A stretch of DNA of 64,000 bases from Lachnospiraceae bacterium UBA7143. Lineage in GTDB: Bacteria > Bacillota > Clostridia > Lachnospirales > Lachnospiraceae. How positions within the stretch are numbered: position 1 is the stretch's first letter; each line of letters starts with the position of its first letter. Made by a program: the position numbers and the translations under genes. This document shows positions 62,013-64,000 of this stretch, one piece after another. A model generated the notes under the pieces. That model searched no databases, was not told the DNA's origin, and saw only the letters and a list, made by a program, of their open reading frames with translations. The stretch spans positions 69,953 through 133,952 of the forward strand of contig DKWV01000053.1 of the NCBI GenBank assembly GCA_002491905.1. The letters are read 5' to 3'.

Positions 62013-63992
62013 ATGGAGACACTGACTAAAGATATTACCCTTGGATTTTACAATGAGACTGGTATTTTAACTGTTCCCATTTCGCAAAACGATGTTGGCC
62101 GCATTATTGCCATAAGCTTTACAAACGATGGCTCTAAATTCGATATACCAGATAACACTACAGTTTTCTTAAAAGCACAAAAACCAGACGGCACACAAAT
62201 AAACACTGATGAGTGCTGCTCTATTGCCGATAATATGGTTAGGATTAAAGTATTTAAGCAATTATCTGCTGTTGAGGGTATTGTGAAGTGCGAATTGGTA
62301 TTGGGTGACCCAAATGGGGAAATATATACGTCTAATCATTTTAATATAGCTGTTACAAAATCTGTTCATGATGATGAAAATTTAAGATCAACAGACACAT
62401 ATAAGAATATTGTTGAAATTTTATTTGAAATAGAAAGTCTTAGAAAAGATCTCGTTTTCAAAAGTGATAAAGACCAAGCCAACGGTGTTCCTTCTTTAGA
62501 TGAAAATACAAAGATTCCCCGCAATGAGTTATATAATGCGAGTCTGACAGAAAAAGGTGTTGTAAAACTTGTTGATTCTGTCAAAAGTGATTCTACTACC
62601 GATGCTGCCACTCCAAATTCAGTTAAAATTGTTAATGATAATTTGCAAACACACATGAATGAACAACAGCATGCTTTAAATTTAAAAGCTGATATTGAAA
62701 GTCCAACCTTTACAGGGATACCTCAGGCACCAACGCCAGATGACAACACAAACAGTACACAGATTGCAACTACTGCTTATGTAAAAAGTAATATTGCAAA
62801 TAAAGTAGACAAAGTTGAAGGTAAGGGTCTATCTACAAATGATTATACAAATGAGGAAAAAGCAAAATTAAATAGTCTTGATTTAGTAAGTATAGAAGCT
62901 GATGGTCTGGTTCCTAAATTACCAGATTATGCAGATAGTAATAAATTTCTTATGGGCAATGGTTTGTGGACAAGTTTACCTTCAAATGGAAAAACAAGTG
63001 ATGGCACTGTAAAAGCGACTTACGGAGTAGCAAATAAAGTTTGGAAAACAGATGAAAATGGAAATCCCGGTTGGAGATATGAACAGGACATTCCTATTCC
63101 TGTTATTCCCGGCGCCCTTAGTGAGTTTAATAACGATGTGGGATTTCTTACCGAGGCAACTGCTAATAAATTATACGGGACTAAAACCGAAATAGACGAC
63201 TTAAAAAAATTTGTCAGTGATGGTAAAACCTTGGTTGCCGCTGCTATCACTGAAAAAGGTATTATCACGGCAGCCGATGCAACATTTGCCACAATGGCCA
63301 CGCATATTAGCAACATCAGCAAAAGCACGGATACCAGCGATGCAACTGCCAAAGCAGAAAACATATTAGCAGGTTTTACAAGCTATGGTAAAAACGGAAA
63401 AATTACTGGTTCAATGCCTAATAATGGTTCTATATCTGAATCATTATCAGTAAATGGTACTTATATGATACCCAAAGGATATCATGACGGAACCGGCAAA
63501 ATAACACAGACTATTACAGCAAAACCGGCAGCGACATATACTCCCAGCACACAGGATCAGTCAATTTCGGTCGGACAATATTTATCTGGTGCACAAACAA
63601 TTAAAGGCGATGGTAATTTAATAGCGGCAAATATTATAAAGGGTAAAACAATATTCAATGTCGTAGGAACAGCGGCACCGAAATTGCAGTCAAAATCCGT
63701 TACGCCGACAGACCATGTGCTAACAATTACTTCGGATGCGGGTTTTGATGGTCTGTATGCCGTGAGCATAGGTGCTATACCATCAGCTGATTTTTCAAAA
63801 CTTCTACACGTATCGACAAAGACAAATTCACAAACCGACTCATCTTTACTCATAGATATATGGAATGGTGAATTGACGTCTAAAGGATATAGTTGTGGCG
63901 CTTTAAGTAAATCTCCATTAAATACAGGATTTTTTGTAATTGATTATAACGTTACAAAAAGTTTATATTATACAATGAATAGCGATAGGTAA
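62013..63992 (+). CDS. BppU-type baseplate/fibre receptor-binding protein
   Basis: 659 residues, AAGGAGGTG upstream. Residues 1-130 match the BppU N-terminal domain that attaches fibres to the baseplate (ITLGFYNETGILTVPISQNDVGRIIAISFTNDG). Then phage fibre repeats (LTEKGVVKLVDSVKSDSTTDAATPNSVKIVN; SPTFTGIPQAPTPDDNTNSTQIATTAYVK), glycine-rich repeats (GFTSYGKNGKITGSM, YLSGAQTIKGDG) and a C-terminal domain likely to bind the target cell. It fixes target specificity of the particle. The final stop is in the window. Confidence 0.88.
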   Translation: METLTKDITLGFYNETGILTVPISQNDVGRIIAISFTNDGSKFDIPDNTTVFLKAQKPDGTQINTDECCSIADNMVRIKVFKQLSAVEGIVKCELVLGDPNGEIYTSNHFNIAVTKSVHDDENLRSTDTYKNIVEILFEIESLRKDLVFKSDKDQANGVPSLDENTKIPRNELYNASLTEKGVVKLVDSVKSDSTTDAATPNSVKIVNDNLQTHMNEQQHALNLKADIESPTFTGIPQAPTPDDNTNSTQIATTAYVKSNIANKVDKVEGKGLSTNDYTNEEKAKLNSLDLVSIEADGLVPKLPDYADSNKFLMGNGLWTSLPSNGKTSDGTVKATYGVANKVWKTDENGNPGWRYEQDIPIPVIPGALSEFNNDVGFLTEATANKLYGTKTEIDDLKKFVSDGKTLVAAAITEKGIITAADATFATMATHISNISKSTDTSDATAKAENILAGFTSYGKNGKITGSMPNNGSISESLSVNGTYMIPKGYHDGTGKITQTITAKPAATYTPSTQDQSISVGQYLSGAQTIKGDGNLIAANIIKGKTIFNVVGTAAPKLQSKSVTPTDHVLTITSDAGFDGLYAVSIGAIPSADFSKLLHVSTKTNSQTDSSLLIDIWNGELTSKGYSCGALSKSPLNTGFFVIDYNVTKSLYYTMNSDR

Positions 63993-64000
63993 GGTTTTGA

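Overview
The window looks like a chromosome segment of a spore-forming, Gram-positive gut Clostridia, most likely Lachnospiraceae. Evidence: sigG, a YlmC/YmxH sporulation protein, NrdR, an NADP-type glutamate dehydrogenase, a DUF5688 protein, FIST/chemoreceptor pairs, strong AGGAGG ribosome sites and intermediate GC. No 16S or other decisive marker is present, so the family assignment is inference.

0-29 kb is a mosaic of housekeeping and regulatory genes, mostly on the minus strand: a lipoprotein, a BlaI/BlaR1 sensor pair with its operators, ilvC, a TrmB-type regulator, NYN and XRE genes, a FIST sensor with a cytoplasmic chemoreceptor, PadR and MarR regulators with their targets, a transmembrane chemoreceptor, an ABC exporter with a two-component system, a LytTR/GHKL quorum-type pair, a RelE/YefM toxin-antitoxin, an unannotated 31-residue holin-like type I toxin, and gdhA. 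29-36 kb is a compact core block: tRNA-Arg(CCG), DUF5688, efp, aroQ-aroK-aroE, yqeG, nrdR, ylmC, a zinc-ribbon/SH3 protein and sigG.

36-64 kb is the remarkable part: a phage-derived tail module with no terminase, portal or capsid gene in view. It begins at a divergent control region (38.07-38.13 kb) with two perfect LexA/DinR boxes (GAAC-N4-GTTC), one inside the 17-bp spacer of each divergent promoter. Leftward lie a sigma-like factor and a DUF262/ParB-fold protein. Rightward lie a small protein and an 882-residue single-chain RNA polymerase of the YonO/eukaryotic-RdRP type (DVDGD). Then follow an HU-like protein, a probable chaperone, a tail tube, holin, a GH24-C39 lysin, a 2,894-residue tape measure, Dit, a Tal/S74 tail-tip protein and a BppU-type fibre. 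I read this as an SOS-induced non-contractile tailocin, or a remodelled SPbeta-like prophage, with its own polymerase; the sequence right of the window would decide.

Two further elements sit in the tail module. A CptIN-like type III toxin-antitoxin (two pseudoknot RNA repeats, a terminator, a toxin gene) lies just upstream of the tape measure. The tape-measure gene is split by a 1,416-nt group I intron for which P1, P10, P3, P4, P6, P7 and P9 can all be paired; it restores the frame exactly and carries antisense zinc-ribbon genes instead of a homing endonuclease. Two tail genes appear to start at non-canonical ATA/ATT codons.
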